A DNA stretch of 6,957 nt from Bacteroidales bacterium (GTDB lineage: Bacteria > Bacteroidota > Bacteroidia > Bacteroidales > UBA12077): contig JASGMZ010000160.1 of NCBI GenBank assembly GCA_030156305.1, forward strand, positions 1 through 6,957. The letters run 5' to 3'. How positions within the stretch are numbered: position 1 is the first letter of the stretch; every line of letters begins with the position of its first letter. The position numbers were made by a program, and so were the translations under genes. The notes under the pieces are model-generated. The model was not told where the DNA came from and ran no database searches. It saw only the letters and a list, made by a program, of their open reading frames with translations. Shown here in pieces: positions 5,841 through 6,957 of the stretch.

Positions 5841-6575
5841 ATGGAACAAACTATTGAAGATATCAACAAGCAAATTAAACACTGCACGCACTGCCGGTTA
5901 CATGCTACAAGAATGAATGCGGTTTGCGGAGAAGGGCCTGTTCCATCGAGAATAATGATTATTGCCCAGGCTCCGGGCAGAACGGAAGATAAAGAAGCAA
6001 ACATGTTGATTGGCCCTTCGGGTAAAGTTTTTGATAATCTCCTCTATTCAGCAGATTTAAAACGAGAAAATATTTATATCACCAACCTGCTAAAATGTTT
6101 TTTACCCAATTGCCGCAGGCCCAGGCGTGATGAGATGAACATCTGTTACCAGAAATATTTGCAAAAAGAGATAGAACTGGTTAAACCGGAAATTATTGTT
6201 ACGCTGGGCTATCATGTAACAAAATTTATTTTTTCACAAAACGGGCTTAAAGCCCCTAATAAAATTGAGTTCAAAACCACTTTTGGTCAATTATTTACTG
6301 CCAAAAACCGGAAAATTGTCCCCCTGCGGCATCCGGCTACCGTGGTACATAACAGCACAAACCTGAAAAAATTAAGTATTGAATATACGATATTAAAAAC
6401 CCTTCAATCCAAATGCACGTATTTTGACCAATGTATACTCCCTGAAAAATATAAAAACGGACTGATAACTAAGGACCTTCTGGATAAATTTTGCCATGGC
6501 AACTGGAAACAATGTAATAGATTTTATGCTTACAGCGAAGGATTTCAGCCAAATGAATCCATACTGCCGGAATAA
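5841..6575 (+). CDS. Type-4-like Fe-S uracil-DNA glycosylase family protein with extra C-terminal cysteine module
   Basis: The protein (244 residues) belongs to the uracil-DNA glycosylase superfamily, whose members remove uracil from DNA at the start of base-excision repair. The fold is marked by AQAPGRTED (42-50, motif 1 region), the IGPSGKVFDNLL segment (57-68), VTLGYHVTKF (120-129) and LRHPATVVHN (162-171, the HPS/HPA motif with His164). Four cysteines sit as expected for the type-4 iron-sulfur cluster: Cys15, Cys18, Cys86 and Cys102 (C-x2-C ... C-x15-C). Motif 1 differs from the usual GEAPG: Gln43 replaces Glu, and Ala42 replaces Gly, while Glu49-Asp50 are kept. After the catalytic domain, about 55 residues carry four more cysteines (192, 198, 218, 225) with FCHGNWKQCNRF, resembling a tail I recall on some glycosylase-family proteins from anaerobes. 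The start at 5841 is chosen because nearby upstream ATGs are out of frame. Substrate range cannot be read from sequence. Confidence 0.85.
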   Translation: MEQTIEDINKQIKHCTHCRLHATRMNAVCGEGPVPSRIMIIAQAPGRTEDKEANMLIGPSGKVFDNLLYSADLKRENIYITNLLKCFLPNCRRPRRDEMNICYQKYLQKEIELVKPEIIVTLGYHVTKFIFSQNGLKAPNKIEFKTTFGQLFTAKNRKIVPLRHPATVVHNSTNLKKLSIEYTILKTLQSKCTYFDQCILPEKYKNGLITKDLLDKFCHGNWKQCNRFYAYSEGFQPNESILPE

Positions 6576-6806
6576 TTTTTACACTGCCTTCCTGTATCTC
6601 TAAATCGAAAGGCTTAACATAATACCATAAATCAAAAAGCTGAAAAACTAGTACGAAATATCTCAAAAGCCAGAACCTTTGAGTAAATAAAAATTTAATT
6701 GAAAATCAGCTATCAAAAATTAGAAATAGGCAAAGGTTTTGCAAAAAATATTCATTAATTACCTAAAATCCGCATGTCTTTTATGAGTTTCACAACGTAT
6801 CACAAA
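6576..6806. other. Intergenic region without visible genes
   Basis: This AT-rich stretch downstream of the UDG gene has no plausible coding region. A few weak inverted repeats occur: CTCAAA/TTTGAG at 6662-6683 with a 10-nt loop, and GCAAA/TTTGC at 6730-6742. Neither is followed by a convincing T-tract on the plus strand, so I do not call a terminator for the UDG gene. Confidence 0.5.
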
Positions 6807-6827
6807 CCTGCCTGTCGGCAAGGTAGG
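6807..6827. repeat. GC-rich palindromic intergenic repeat unit
   Basis: CCTGCCT (6807-6813) pairs with AGGTAGG (6821-6827) as a 7-bp stem with one G-T pair around a 7-nt loop. The inner part, CTGCCTGTCGGCA at 6808-6820, recurs at 6917-6929 with one base changed, and both copies contain TGCC/GGCA arms. The GC-richness stands out against the AT-rich surroundings. It is probably a short interspersed palindromic repeat. Confidence 0.5.
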
Positions 6828-6843
6828 AGTGGTGTATGGCATG

Positions 6844-6864
6844 CAGGTAAACCTGACAAGGTTT
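6844..6864. repeat. Overlapping inverted repeats CAGGT/ACCTG and AAACCT/AGGTTT
   Basis: CAGGT-AA-ACCTG at 6844-6855 overlaps AAACCT-GACA-AGGTTT at 6849-6864, so the shared AAACCT arm could pair with either side. This lies between the two copies of the GC-rich palindrome and looks like part of the same repeat cluster. No T-tract follows on either strand. Confidence 0.45.
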
Positions 6865-6877
6865 CACTAAGCAGTTT

Positions 6878-6893
6878 ATCCAAATTTTTGGAT
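6878..6893. repeat. AT-rich inverted repeat ATCCAAA/TTTGGAT
   Basis: This is a perfect 7-bp inverted repeat with a 2-nt centre. Downstream on the plus strand is TTAAATTTCCCTTTTTT, with a T-run that starts some 10 nt after the stem. As a terminator for plus-strand transcription it would be weak; it fits equally well as one more member of the repeat cluster. Confidence 0.35.
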
Positions 6894-6916
6894 TTAAATT
6901 TCCCTTTTTTACCCCT

Positions 6917-6929
6917 CTGCCTATCGGCA
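6917..6929. repeat. Second copy of the CTGCCTRTCGGCA repeat
   Basis: CTGCCTATCGGCA here matches the unit at 6808-6820 at 12 of 13 positions. The TGCC/GGCA arms are kept and the single difference falls in the loop, which is what would be expected if the hairpin rather than the exact sequence is maintained. Confidence 0.5.
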
Positions 6930-6949
6930 TCTCCCCTTTCAAGGGGAGA
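6930..6949. repeat. Perfect hairpin TCTCCCCTT / AAGGGGAGA
   Basis: A perfect 9-bp inverted repeat with a 2-nt centre (effectively 8 bp with a 4-nt loop), directly adjoining the second CTGCCTATCGGCA copy. Neither side carries a T-tract in the correct place, so it is not a standard terminator. C-rich/G-rich hairpins of this kind are common intergenic repeats in Bacteroidota. Confidence 0.5.
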
Positions 6950-6957
6950 AAGCTTTG

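Noticed and set aside
6469..6666. A 65-codon open frame on the minus strand
   Set aside because: It lies antisense to the 3' end of the UDG gene for more than half its length, shows no recognisable domain and has no promoter signal. It is most likely a chance frame.
6808..6929. CRISPR array
   Set aside because: Only two 13-nt units are present, 96 bp apart, with no regular repeat-spacer pattern and no cas genes.
6930..6949. Terminator for the UDG gene
   Set aside because: It lies about 355 bp after the stop codon and has no T-tract on the plus strand. It fits an intergenic repeat better.

Overview
The window looks like a piece of a Bacteroidota (Bacteroidetes) chromosome. It is AT-rich. Several gene starts are preceded by the Bacteroidota-type promoter pattern (TTTG, an 18-nt spacer, then TAnnTTTG), and strong Shine-Dalgarno sequences are absent. 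One protein has the Bacteroidota-typical order TPR, PD40 beta-propeller, CarboxypepD_reg-like domain, OmpA C-terminal domain. The identity is inferred from gene content and signals, not from a phylogenetic marker.

Layout from left to right: (1) 1-108, a non-coding edge with three small palindromes. (2) 109-2097, minus strand, an OmpA/TPR/PD40 envelope protein resembling the T9SS component PorE in architecture. (3) 2161-2793, minus, queE (7-carboxy-7-deazaguanine synthase, queuosine pathway) with its own promoter. (4) A strong hairpin terminator at 2851-2880. (5) 2887-4071, minus, trpB (tryptophan synthase beta chain). (6) 4072-4408, a regulatory region upstream of trpB holding, in order of transcription, a promoter, a 17-codon leader ORF with three consecutive Trp codons, an intrinsic terminator, and a second Trp-rich short ORF just before trpB. 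(7) 4409-5737, minus, a YihY/BrkB-family inner-membrane protein with a C-terminal winged-helix-like region. (8) 5841-6575, plus, a type-4-like Fe-S uracil-DNA glycosylase with an extra C-terminal cysteine module. (9) 6576-6957, intergenic DNA whose last 150 bases are packed with inverted repeats.

The most notable element is the unlabelled stretch upstream of trpB. It reads as a ribosome-mediated tryptophan attenuator: the peptide MINRNWWWMMIYLKRGM, then after 24 nt an 11-bp GC-rich hairpin and a 7-T tract, all on the trpB strand. A second 22-codon ORF with a Trp-Trp pair and a third Trp lies between that terminator and trpB. This raises the possibility of a two-stage tryptophan readout, which is unproven. 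trpB appears to be a single-gene unit, with its own promoter and attenuator upstream and a terminator downstream. No other trp gene is visible here.

The genes do not form one pathway: envelope anchoring (OmpA-like), tRNA modification (queE), amino-acid synthesis (trpB), a membrane protein of unknown function (BrkB) and DNA repair (UDG). The minus-strand genes are separated by promoters and terminators rather than forming one operon. The UDG gene is transcribed divergently from the BrkB gene.
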